A stretch of 7,056 bases of DNA from Elusimicrobiota bacterium (GCA_022703115.1 JAKLEK010000076.1:1-7056); one strand, 5' to 3'. Positions 1-6,670 are shown, counted from the stretch's first letter. Notes: a model not told the origin generated them from the letters alone. Program-made: numbers and translations.

Positions 1-78
1 CACGCACCGTCCCGGAGGGATACGCTCCGACTACCGGTCCTAAACCCCTAAATGGCCGGCAGAAGGCTGCCTCCGGCG

Positions 79-150
79 CCCGCTCCAAATAAGGTAATGC
101 CTTATGGCTACCAGCTACTAGCCAATAGCCACTAGCTAATAGCCGATAGC
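79..150 (-). repeat. Left arm of ~73-bp inverted repeat (heptamer-rich intergenic repeat)
   Basis: The reverse complement of this stretch aligns with 2012-2084 over 73 columns with about 10 mismatches and one single-base gap, counted by eye (about 85% identity). It lies just upstream of the GH13 gene and points away from it. The inner part is a run of degenerate 7-base units. On the + strand these read TACCAGC, TACTAGC, CAATAGC, CACTAGC, TAATAGC, CGATAGC and TAGCAGC at 109-157, all ending in AGC. The outer part carries a small palindrome, ATAAGG-TAATG-CCTTAT (89-105), and ends with CCCGCTCCA (79-87). Similarity to the other arm stops abruptly outside 79. No target-site duplication is apparent. 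It may be one copy of a dispersed intergenic repeat family or an arm of a mobile cassette. The window cannot decide between these. Confidence 0.85.
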
Positions 151-163
151 TAGCAGCTTATGC

Positions 164-193
164 CTGACGCCGGTACGGGGAAAAAGCTAAAAT
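164..193 (+). promoter_or_regulatory. Candidate sigma70-type promoter for the GH13 gene
   Basis: CTGACG (164-169) matches the -35 consensus at four of six positions. TAAAAT (188-193) matches the -10 consensus at five of six, with an 18-base spacer. Transcription would start near 200, some 35 bases before the ATG at 235. That is consistent with choosing 235 over the in-frame ATG at 160, which would lie upstream of the -35 box. The call rests on consensus matching alone. It assumes a standard housekeeping sigma factor. Confidence 0.3.
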
Positions 194-234
194 TGGATGT
201 GCGAAGGCGGGTGTGGCGTTACAGGGACGGAAGC

Positions 235-1998
235 ATGAAAAAGAACACAGGTGTGCCGGAGTGGGCGAAAGGGGCGGTATGGTACCAGATATTCCCTGAG
301 CGTTTCGCGAACGGGGATCCGTCCAACGACCCGGAGGCGAAGGACCTCGGAGTCCCGGCGCCCCGCGGATGGAAGGTGACGCCTTGGACCGGGGATTGGT
401 ATTCTTTGGCCGCATGGGAAAAGAAAAATTACGGCTCCTTCTTCCGCTCCGTGATACACCGCCGATACGGCGGAGATATACAGGGGATCATCGACAGACT
501 GGACCATATAGAACGCCTCGGCGCGGACGCGATCTACCTTAACCCCGTCTTCGTATCTTCCTCGCATCACAAATACGACGGCGAAAGCTACCATCACATC
601 GATCCTAATTTCGGTCCCGACCCGGAAGGCGACAGGGCGCTGGTGGCCTCCGCCGGGGAGACCGAAGACCCCGCGACCTGGGTGTGGACCGCGGCCGACA
701 GGCTTTTCCTGGAACTGGTCCGCCGCGCGCACCGGCGCGGCATTAGGATAATAATAGACGGGGTGTTCAACCATTCCGGACGCGGATTCTTCGCTTTCAG
801 GGACCTGCTGGCGAACGGCAGGGCCTCCCGTTACAAGGACTGGTACCGCGTAATGAAATGGAACGCGCCGGGGCCGGACGGGTTCATCTACCGTGGCTGG
901 TGGGGGATAAACGACCTTCCCGAATTCAAGCGCGACCGCCGCACGTTCAACGCCGGCTATAAACGCTACCTCTTCGATATAACCCGACGCTGGCTGGCTC
1001 CGGACGGGGACACCACGGCCGGCACCGACGGCTTCAGGCTGGACGTGGCGGCCTGCATACCGCACGGCTTCTGGAAGGAATGGCGCGCGGAGGTCCGGGC
1101 GATAAAGCCGGACGCCTATCTGACGGCCGAAGTGGCGGATATAGATCCGGCTTTCGTCAGCGGCGGCGAATTCCACGCGATGATGAACTATCCATTCGCG
1201 TACGCGTCGTCGTCGTTCTTCGCGGATGTCGGGAACAGGACCTCTTCGCTTGAATTCGACCGCGCGCTGGCGGAGCTCCGCCGGGCCTATCCGGAGGACG
1301 TGACGCATGCGATGCAGAACCTGTTCTCTTCGCACGATACCCCCAGGCTGCGCAGCATAATCCGCAATCCGGACCTGGACATGGCCTCTCATCACGAGTA
1401 CCACAGAAAGACCAAGACCGAGTTCAATCCCTCCTACCGCACCGGCAGGGGCGGGGAACGGGAGCGTAAAGTGCATATGCTGATGGCGGCCTTCCAGGCC
1501 GTTTATATCGGCGCTCCGATGATCTATTACGGAGACGAATACGGCATGACCGGCGCCAACGACCCGGACTGCCGCAAACCAATGCTCTGGCCGGACCTCG
1601 CCTACGCGGCCGAGTCTCCCCGGCCAGACCGCCGCTCCGGCAGGGAGCCGAACGTCCCGGACCGGGGCCTCTTCGCCCGGTACAGGGAATTCCTCTCGGC
1701 CCGCAAAGCCAGCCCGGCCATACGCAAAGGAACATACAGGACACTGTACGCCGAACGGAACGGCCATCTTTTCGCCTTCGAACGAAGACTCGGCTCCAGC
1801 TCGGCCGTCTGCGTCTTCAACGCCGGCGAGACCCCTCGGGAACTTTCTCTGCGTGGGAACTGGAGGAAGAAGCCGGACCTGCTGGCCGGCCGCGCCGTCC
1901 TGAAAACCGCTCCCGGCGCGCTCCGTATCGTAATGCCTCCGCTCGAAGCCGCGGTCCTTGCCCCCGGCCCCCATAGCCCCCGCGCGACTATAGTATAA
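235..1998 (+). CDS. GH13 alpha-glucan hydrolase (neopullulanase / cyclomaltodextrinase / alpha-amylase-like), cytoplasmic
   Basis: A glycoside hydrolase family 13 enzyme that would hydrolyse alpha-1,4 (possibly also alpha-1,6) bonds of imported maltodextrins. Residue numbers here count from the longer in-frame ATG at 160; subtract 25 for the preferred start. The TIM barrel opens with AVWYQIFPERFANGDPSND (39-57), typical of the neopullulanase/cyclomaltodextrinase group. Region I is DGVFNH (200-205). Region II is GFRLD with nucleophile D295. Region III is TAE with acid/base E324. Region IV is SSHD with D393. All catalytic residues are present. A beta-sandwich C domain fills about 525-602. The start at 235 is preferred because AGGGA (223-227) lies 7 bases upstream and a candidate promoter sits just before it, while 160 has no ribosome-binding site. 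There is no signal peptide. The N-terminal CBM34 domain usual in neopullulanases is absent. Exact substrate specificity cannot be read from the motifs. Stretches of inverted repeat lie on both sides of the gene. Confidence 0.93.
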   Translation: MKKNTGVPEWAKGAVWYQIFPERFANGDPSNDPEAKDLGVPAPRGWKVTPWTGDWYSLAAWEKKNYGSFFRSVIHRRYGGDIQGIIDRLDHIERLGADAIYLNPVFVSSSHHKYDGESYHHIDPNFGPDPEGDRALVASAGETEDPATWVWTAADRLFLELVRRAHRRGIRIIIDGVFNHSGRGFFAFRDLLANGRASRYKDWYRVMKWNAPGPDGFIYRGWWGINDLPEFKRDRRTFNAGYKRYLFDITRRWLAPDGDTTAGTDGFRLDVAACIPHGFWKEWRAEVRAIKPDAYLTAEVADIDPAFVSGGEFHAMMNYPFAYASSSFFADVGNRTSSLEFDRALAELRRAYPEDVTHAMQNLFSSHDTPRLRSIIRNPDLDMASHHEYHRKTKTEFNPSYRTGRGGERERKVHMLMAAFQAVYIGAPMIYYGDEYGMTGANDPDCRKPMLWPDLAYAAESPRPDRRSGREPNVPDRGLFARYREFLSARKASPAIRKGTYRTLYAERNGHLFAFERRLGSSSAVCVFNAGETPRELSLRGNWRKKPDLLAGRAVLKTAPGALRIVMPPLEAAVLAPGPHSPRATIV

Positions 1999-2011
1999 TT
2001 ACAATTCAGGG

Positions 2012-2084
2012 GCTAACAGCTATTAGCTGGTGGCTATTAGCTTTTAGCTTGTGGCCATATAGGTATTTCCTTATTTGGAGCGGG
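2012..2084 (+). repeat. Right arm of ~73-bp inverted repeat (heptamer-rich intergenic repeat)
   Basis: The partner of 79-150 in opposite orientation. It begins with six contiguous 7-base units, GCTAACA, GCTATTA, GCTGGTG, GCTATTA, GCTTTTA and GCTTGTG (2012-2053), all starting GCT. It continues through a conserved block, CCTTATTTGGAGCGGG (2069-2084), identical in the left arm. The seven-base period brings TAG/TAA stops into several frames, so it does not look coding. It starts 13 bases after the GH13 stop codon. After 2084 the two copies cease to align. Confidence 0.85.
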
Positions 2085-2094
2085 TGACGCGGAT

Positions 2095-2197
2095 GCCGGG
2101 CAAGCAAGGCCGTCACGCAGGCCGAGCCTTACGTAAGCGGCGAGGCCGAGTGGGAGCGCGGCCACGGTGTGGCCGATAGCGTGCCTTGCGGCCCGGC
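2095..2197. other. GC-rich self-complementary intergenic segment (possible structured RNA or repeat extension)
   Basis: The two ends can pair: GCCGGGC and GCAAGGC (2095-2101, 2104-2110) face GCCTTGC and GCCCGGC (2183-2189, 2191-2197), giving two seven-base helices around a small internal loop. Just inside, ACGC (2115-2118) faces GCGT (2179-2182). Two further local symmetries lie within: a perfect hairpin GGCCAC-GGT-GTGGCC (2160-2174) and a 10-base palindrome CTTACGTAAG (2128-2137). AGGCCGAG occurs twice (2119-2126, 2143-2150). No known RNA family is recognised. GC-rich DNA gives chance stems easily, so a functional RNA is only a possibility. Confidence 0.3.
2128..2137. promoter_or_regulatory. 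Perfect palindrome CTTACGTAAG, possible operator
   Basis: A 10-base perfect palindrome with a central CG, 105 bases upstream of the binding-protein start. LacI-family regulators of maltose operons bind palindromes centred on CG, so this would be a reasonable operator by form. It could equally be part of a larger folded element. No regulator gene is in the window to support it. Confidence 0.15.
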
Positions 2198-2242
2198 GCC
2201 GCGGCAGGACCTGCGAACCTGGATAGATAAAATATAGCTTTC

Positions 2243-3472
2243 ATGGTAATACAGGGACTAAAAAGAACCTTAATGGTGATCGCGGCCTGCGCCGCGGCCG
2301 CCTGCTCCCGTCCCGCAGACGAAACCTCGCGCGCCATAGTCCTCTGGGAACAGGACGACGCCCGCGTCGCACCCTACATAGACTCCGTCATCGAAGCCTT
2401 CAAAAAACTCCCCGGCAACTCCGGACTTGAAATAATCAGGACCCATTACCAGACCGAAGACCTCCGCCAGCGCTTCCAGGCCGCCTCCCTCGCCGGCGTA
2501 CCCCCGGACCTCCTCCTCTGCCCCTCCGACACCGCCGGCCTCTTCGCCGTCTCCGGCTTCATCATGCCGCTGGAGAACGAATTCGACCTCTCCCGCTACA
2601 ACAAAACCGTAGTGGACGCCATCACCCTGGACGGGCACGCCTGGGGAGTGCCTGTGACGAACGGCAACCACCTGATGATGTTCTACAACCGCAGGCTGGT
2701 TAAAACGCCGCCCGCCACCACCGACGAACTTTTCTCTTTCTGCCGCCGCGAGGCCCCGGCCCTTAAACTAGACGCCTGTATGGCCTTCGACATGGGCGAG
2801 CCCTTCTGGCTCATGCCGTGGCTCGCCGCTTTCGGCGGCGGACCCATGACCGGGAAGACCCCTACCCTGGACACCAAGGCGATGCGGGACGCGCTCGGCT
2901 TCTACTCGGACCTCAAATTCGAAAAGAAATTCGTTCCGAAGGAATGCGATTATAACTGCATGGACTCCCTGTTCAAGGAGGCCAGGACCGCCTTCATTAT
3001 CAACGGCGATTGGGCCATCTCGGAATACCAGCGGCATCTCGGCCGGGACCTGGGGATATGCCTCATTCCGAAACTGTCGTCCACCGGAGTATATCCATCC
3101 CCTATGGTCAGCGGCAAATACTTCATGCTCTCCTCCGGCATAAAGCCCGAGAAAATGGCCGTCATAAAACGTTTCGTGGAGTTCTACACCTCCAGAGAGA
3201 ACCAGATCAGGCAGTACCTGGAACTCAAGCGCCTGCCGGCCCTCGCTTCAGCCAACTCCTCGCCGGAGATAACCTCCGACCCGGTCTCCAGGATATCAAT
3301 GGAGCAGATACTAAAGGGCCGGCCCATGCCGATGGCCACCGAGATGCGCGCGGTATGGGACTCCGCGCGCAATTATATGGGGCTGGCCATGTCGCGGAAA
3401 ATGGACGCGGCCACGGCCGCGGAACGCATGCAGGAAGAGGCGCTCAGGAAGATAGAGGACATGGACAGGTAG
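2243..3472 (+). CDS. malE: ABC transporter sugar-binding lipoprotein (MalE-like, maltodextrin type)
   Basis: The extracytoplasmic solute-binding protein that would deliver maltodextrins to the permeases encoded next to it. Residues 1-20 form a lipoprotein signal: positive K7-R8, a hydrophobic run, then AAAC with C21 as the likely lipidated cysteine (IAAC at C16 is an alternative). Landmarks of the family follow in order: GVPPDLLLCPSDTAGLFAVSGF (85-106, residues split here only for orientation), WGVPVTNGNHLMMFYNR (134-150), the AFIINGDWAISEY segment (250-262) and a C-terminal PMPMATEMRAVWD block (361-373). These correspond to the GPDI, AYPIAVEALSLIYNK, TINGPWAW and PMPNIPQM regions of E. coli MalE. 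The length of 409 is typical. No good ribosome-binding site precedes ATG 2243; the signal-peptide layout supports that start. The gene is followed after 9 bases by the first permease. The sugar is inferred from the neighbouring GH13 enzymes; other oligosaccharides remain possible. Confidence 0.9.
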   Translation: MVIQGLKRTLMVIAACAAAACSRPADETSRAIVLWEQDDARVAPYIDSVIEAFKKLPGNSGLEIIRTHYQTEDLRQRFQAASLAGVPPDLLLCPSDTAGLFAVSGFIMPLENEFDLSRYNKTVVDAITLDGHAWGVPVTNGNHLMMFYNRRLVKTPPATTDELFSFCRREAPALKLDACMAFDMGEPFWLMPWLAAFGGGPMTGKTPTLDTKAMRDALGFYSDLKFEKKFVPKECDYNCMDSLFKEARTAFIINGDWAISEYQRHLGRDLGICLIPKLSSTGVYPSPMVSGKYFMLSSGIKPEKMAVIKRFVEFYTSRENQIRQYLELKRLPALASANSSPEITSDPVSRISMEQILKGRPMPMATEMRAVWDSARNYMGLAMSRKMDAATAAERMQEEALRKIEDMDR

Positions 3473-3481
3473 CCTACGCTT

Positions 3482-4675
3482 ATGCCGGAAACGCTGGGAT
3501 CGCTGGGCGAAGTGGCGTGGTTCGTGCTCCTGGTAGCCGCCGGGACTGCGGCGCTGGAGGGCTATCTCTATTTCCATCTGAGGCTTTTCGGCCGGAAGTG
3601 GTTCCTGCCGGTCTCGCTCATCCTCTTCCCGGCGCTTGCCGTCCTGGCCTGCGCGCCGGCGTTGGGGGGCCAAGCCGCCGCCCGGCTGTGGCCCTGGTTC
3701 CTGGCGGCCGAAGCGGCCGCCTCCGCCGCCTCCCGCTATCTGGTCAAAGGCCGCCATTATCTTCCTTTCATGCTGCTCGCCCCGGCCTTTGTCGGCCTGG
3801 CCCTGCTGCTGGTCTATCCATTCGTCTTCCAGGCCTACCTGTCGTTCCACGACCTTAAGCTCAGTACCGTGCTGATGTGGAAGAATACCGGGCGCCTGCC
3901 GTTCGCGGGGATAACCCAGTACGTGAAGGTCTTCACCACCTCGCCGCTTTCCGAGGTCTCGTTCTGGGCTCTGCTCGTACGCACCTTCGTCTGGACGTTC
4001 ACGAACGTCGCTCTGCACGTCGCCGGCGGCTTCGTCCTCGCGCTGCTGCTGAACAACGCCATACGCTTCAAAGGCTTCTACCGCACCCTGCTGGTGGTTC
4101 CCTGGGCCATGCCGCAGGTGGTGGCGGTGCTGGCCATGCGCGGCGAGTTCCATTCCCAGCACGGCTTCATAAACATCCTGCTCTCACGCCTGGCCGACGC
4201 GTCCCCGCTCCTGGAGCGCCTCGGCGTGGGGCCGGTGCAGTGGCTGACGGACCATCCGCTGCTGACCTGCACCCTGATAAACGTGTGGCTGGGCATACCG
4301 TTCATGATGGTCGTGATACTCGGCGGGCTCCAGTCCATCTCTTCTTCCTACTACGACGCGGCGGAGATCGACGGGGCTTCCTATCTCCAGAAACTGCGCT
4401 ACATAACCATCCCGTTGGTGAAACCGGTGCTCATGCCGGCGGTCACGCTCGGCACCGTCTGGACCTTCAATAATATCAACGTCATATACCTGGTGACCGG
4501 CCAGTCCGGCGGCACGGAACAGGCGGATATACTGGTGTCGGCCATTTATAAGGCGGCCTTCACGTACAACCGCTACAGCTACGCCGCCGCGTTCGCGATG
4601 GTGGTCTTCGCCATGCTGTTCGCGATCTCGGCGTTCTACCTCAGGGTATTCGACGCGGCCAAGGACGAGCGATAG
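3482..4675 (+). CDS. malF: Maltodextrin ABC transporter permease, MalF-like
   Basis: One of two membrane subunits forming the sugar channel. The conserved core begins near residue 92 (the HYLPFMLLAPAF segment). Likely core membrane spans are 95-118, 163-190, 203-222, 258-282, 315-337 and 366-387. The cytoplasmic EAA loop that docks on the ATPase is clear at about 292-313 (AAEIDGASYLQKLRYITIPL). PWAMPQVVAVLAMRGEF (207-223) is also typical of MalF proteins. Before the core there are three hydrophobic stretches (about 11-29, 40-60 and 67-86), the last alanine-rich. E. coli MalF has two extra N-terminal spans, so the membrane topology here is uncertain. The loop between 119 and 162 is far shorter than the large P2 domain of E. 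coli MalF, as in many non-enteric homologues. It lies 9 bases after the binding protein and 8 before the second permease. Confidence 0.93.
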   Translation: MPETLGSLGEVAWFVLLVAAGTAALEGYLYFHLRLFGRKWFLPVSLILFPALAVLACAPALGGQAAARLWPWFLAAEAAASAASRYLVKGRHYLPFMLLAPAFVGLALLLVYPFVFQAYLSFHDLKLSTVLMWKNTGRLPFAGITQYVKVFTTSPLSEVSFWALLVRTFVWTFTNVALHVAGGFVLALLLNNAIRFKGFYRTLLVVPWAMPQVVAVLAMRGEFHSQHGFINILLSRLADASPLLERLGVGPVQWLTDHPLLTCTLINVWLGIPFMMVVILGGLQSISSSYYDAAEIDGASYLQKLRYITIPLVKPVLMPAVTLGTVWTFNNINVIYLVTGQSGGTEQADILVSAIYKAAFTYNRYSYAAAFAMVVFAMLFAISAFYLRVFDAAKDER

Positions 4676-4683
4676 GGGAACCG

Positions 4684-5538
4684 ATGCACGACGGCAAGAG
4701 AGCGCGCGGCATGAAGGGAACGGCCAGGAACCTGCTGATACACTTGGCGGTCATAGCGGCCGCCTTCGTCTGCGTTTATCCGCTGCTGCGGATGTTCTCG
4801 GTGTCGCTTCGCCCCGGCGATAAACTTTTCTCCGCGGACCTCTCTCTTATACCGGCCGGCGCCTCCTTCCGGGCTTACTCCGACCTGCTGCGCGACACGA
4901 TGTTCCTGCGCTGGCTGTGGAACTCGCTGGTCATAACTACGGCGACCTCGTTTATGGGGGTTTCGCTGGCTTCGACAGCCGCCTACGCCTTCTCCCGCTT
5001 CCGCTTCCCCGGCAGGCGGTCCGGCATGCTCCTTCTGCTGGCCAGCCAGATGATACCGGCCGGGATGCTCATCCTACCGCTCTTCCTCATGATAATGAAG
5101 ATGGGCCTGATGAACACCTATCTCGGTATGATCATCGCCTATTCGGTGTCCTCCCTGCCTTTCAGTATCTGGATACTCAAAGGATATTACGACACCATTC
5201 CGCGTTCGCTCGAAGAGGCGGCGCTGGTGGACGGAACGAGCCGCGTAGGCGCTTTCTGGCGCGTGGTCCTGCCGCTCTCGACCCCGGCGCTGAGCATAGC
5301 CTTCCTTTTCAACTTTACCGCCGCCTGGAACGAATACCTGGTGGCCCGCGTGGTGCTGTTCAGCGCCAAGCAGTACACCTGGACCCTGGGCCTGTTCGAG
5401 CTGCAGGGCCAGTACATCACCCAGTGGGGGATGTTCGCCGCGGGGTCCATGCTGGTGACGCTGCCCGTGCTGGCGGTCTTCCTGTATTCTTCCAAGTGGC
5501 TCATATCGGGGCTGACCCTCGGCGGCATAAAGGGTTGA
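4684..5538 (+). CDS. malG: Maltodextrin ABC transporter permease, MalG-like
   Basis: The second membrane subunit of the importer, 284 residues, the usual MalG size. Hydrophobic spans are seen at about 17-40, 79-102, 114-138, 145-166, 201-222 and 250-272. The EAA loop is strong at 177-197 (EEAALVDGTSRVGAFWRVVL), with the EAA and DGxS spacing intact. The C-terminus, SGLTLGGIKG, is the characteristic MalG ending, which contacts the ATPase. The start at 4684 is supported by AGGGG (4674-4678), which overlaps the stop codon of the preceding permease and lies 5 bases upstream. Met10 is a possible alternative start. Tight spacing to its neighbours points to translational coupling within the operon. 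Confidence 0.94.
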   Translation: MHDGKRARGMKGTARNLLIHLAVIAAAFVCVYPLLRMFSVSLRPGDKLFSADLSLIPAGASFRAYSDLLRDTMFLRWLWNSLVITTATSFMGVSLASTAAYAFSRFRFPGRRSGMLLLLASQMIPAGMLILPLFLMIMKMGLMNTYLGMIIAYSVSSLPFSIWILKGYYDTIPRSLEEAALVDGTSRVGAFWRVVLPLSTPALSIAFLFNFTAAWNEYLVARVVLFSAKQYTWTLGLFELQGQYITQWGMFAAGSMLVTLPVLAVFLYSSKWLISGLTLGGIKG

Positions 5539-5569
5539 GCCCGGACGGTTTTAGGAAAAAGGAGCGCAT

Positions 5570-6670
5570 ATGGCCTCGGTCAGTTTCAAGGATATAACGA
5601 AGAGTTTCAAGGACACGCCCGTGCTGAAGGGGGTGAGCCTGGACATTGAGGACCACGAGTTCATGGTGATAGTCGGTCCGTCGGGCTGCGGCAAGACCAC
5701 GCTGCTGCGCATGCTGGCCGGTCTGGAAGAGGTCTCGTCCGGAGAGATAACCATAGGCGGTGCCCGGGTGGACGGGCTTCCGCCGTCCAGGCGCGAGATA
5801 GCCATGGTCTTCCAGGACTACGCCCTCTATCCGCACATGACCGTGGAGGAGAACATGAGCTTCTCCCTGCGGCTGCGCAAGTTCCCTCCGGCGGAGATCG
5901 CCTCGCGCGTCGCGGAGGCCGCCGGCATATTGCAGCTGGGCGACCTGCTAAAGCGCATGCCCCGCCAGCTTTCCGGAGGGCAGCGCCAGCGCGTGGCCAT
6001 AGGGCGCGCGATAGTGCGCAAACCCAAGGTGTTCCTGTTCGACGAGCCGCTCTCGAACCTCGACGCCAAGCTGCGCGAGGAGATGCGGGTGGAGATCTCG
6101 AAGCTTTACCGGCGCCTTAACGCGACCATCCTGTACGTGACCCACGATCAGGTGGAGGCCATGACGCTCGCCACCCGCATCGCGGTGATGGACCGCGGCG
6201 TTATACAGCAGGTGGGCGCCCCGATGGAGGTCTACCGTCGGCCGCGCAATATGTTCGTCGCGGGCTTCATCGGCAGCCCGGCCATGAACCTTCTTCCGGG
6301 CCGGCTTTCGGTCTCGGGCGGGGGCGTGGTCTTCGGGAACGGCTCGATGGAGCTGGCCCTGCCGCGCGGCCTGCTGCCGGAACAGGAAGCCCGGGACGGC
6401 CGCGAGGTGGTATTGGGCGTCAGGCCGGAGAACGTGGCGGTGGAAAGCCCTGCCGGGGACGGCCTGTCGGACGAACTTAAGGGAGAACTGGAGGCGCGGG
6501 AACTGCTGGGGCACCGCGAGAACCTCTACGTAAAGGCCGGCGGGACGCGTCTGCTGGCGGCGATGGACAGGTTCTTCGACCGCGCGCCGGGGAGCGCGGT
6601 GGGGCTGCGCCTGAACTACCGGGACATGCACGTATTCGACAAGGCCGGAGGCCTGCGCCTCAGCGCCTGA
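5570..6670 (+). CDS. malK: ABC transporter ATP-binding protein, MalK/UgpC/MsmX family
   Basis: The ATPase that powers sugar import, acting as a homodimer on the cytoplasmic face. All motifs are intact: Walker A GPSGCGKTT (36-44), Q-loop Q82 in VFQDYALYPHMT, signature LSGGQ (134-138), Walker B VFLFDE (154-159), D-loop SNLD (162-165) and switch H192 in YVTHDQ. After about residue 237 comes the regulatory TOBE/OB-fold region with GVRPEN (283-288) and a further beta-rich part to the end. The length of 366 is close to E. coli MalK (371). A strong ribosome-binding site AAGGAG (5559-5564) stands 5 bases before the ATG, the best in the operon. The family serves several sugars and some members are shared between transporters, so maltodextrin is inferred from context. 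Its last 11 bases overlap the stop end of the convergent pullulanase gene. Confidence 0.96.
   Translation: MASVSFKDITKSFKDTPVLKGVSLDIEDHEFMVIVGPSGCGKTTLLRMLAGLEEVSSGEITIGGARVDGLPPSRREIAMVFQDYALYPHMTVEENMSFSLRLRKFPPAEIASRVAEAAGILQLGDLLKRMPRQLSGGQRQRVAIGRAIVRKPKVFLFDEPLSNLDAKLREEMRVEISKLYRRLNATILYVTHDQVEAMTLATRIAVMDRGVIQQVGAPMEVYRRPRNMFVAGFIGSPAMNLLPGRLSVSGGGVVFGNGSMELALPRGLLPEQEARDGREVVLGVRPENVAVESPAGDGLSDELKGELEARELLGHRENLYVKAGGTRLLAAMDRFFDRAPGSAVGLRLNYRDMHVFDKAGGLRLSA

Larger units (their letters stand above)
1999..2242. other. Intergenic region between the GH13 gene and the importer operon
   Basis: This 244-base gap carries the right repeat arm (2012-2084), a GC-rich self-complementary section (about 2095-2197) and a short AT-rich run (2221-2242) directly before the binding-protein start. 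A perfect -10-like TATAAT (1994-1999) overlaps the GH13 stop codon, but I find no -35 at normal spacing. TAAAAT (2228-2233) sits 9 bases before the binding-protein ATG and also lacks a recognisable -35. No rho-independent terminator (stem followed by a T run) is visible after the GH13 gene. Transcription of the importer may therefore start here from an unrecognised promoter, or read through from the GH13 gene. Confidence 0.5.

Noticed and set aside
58..71. Hairpin GGCAG-AAGG-CTGCC as a terminator
   Set aside because: The stem is only five pairs and no T run follows on either strand, so a rho-independent terminator is not supported.
1..92. Possible 3' end of an upstream + strand gene (two frames are open from the window edge, ending at 41-43 and at 90-92)
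   Set aside because: Both tails are too short to show a domain and neither frame is clearly favoured by codon use, so no gene can be assigned.
187..1974. A 595-codon open frame on the - strand opposite the GH13 gene
   Set aside because: It is a shadow of a GC-rich gene. The + strand frame has all GH13 catalytic motifs, while the - strand translation is low-complexity and Arg/Val/Gly-rich with no recognisable domain.
1994..1999. TATAAT overlapping the GH13 stop codon as a promoter for the importer operon
   Set aside because: No -35 element is found at 16-18 bases and there is no extended -10 TG. It remains only a note in the intergenic entry.
2040..2236. Open - strand frame through the intergenic region, ending inside the repeat arm
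   Set aside because: It has no ATG start, follows directly after a stop, and ends in the heptamer array. The GC-rich, self-complementary sequence explains the lack of stops.
3010..3858. A 282-codon + strand frame spanning the binding-protein/permease junction
   Set aside because: It overlaps two well-supported genes in another frame, is Gly/Arg/Ala-rich and resembles no family. It is a composition artefact.
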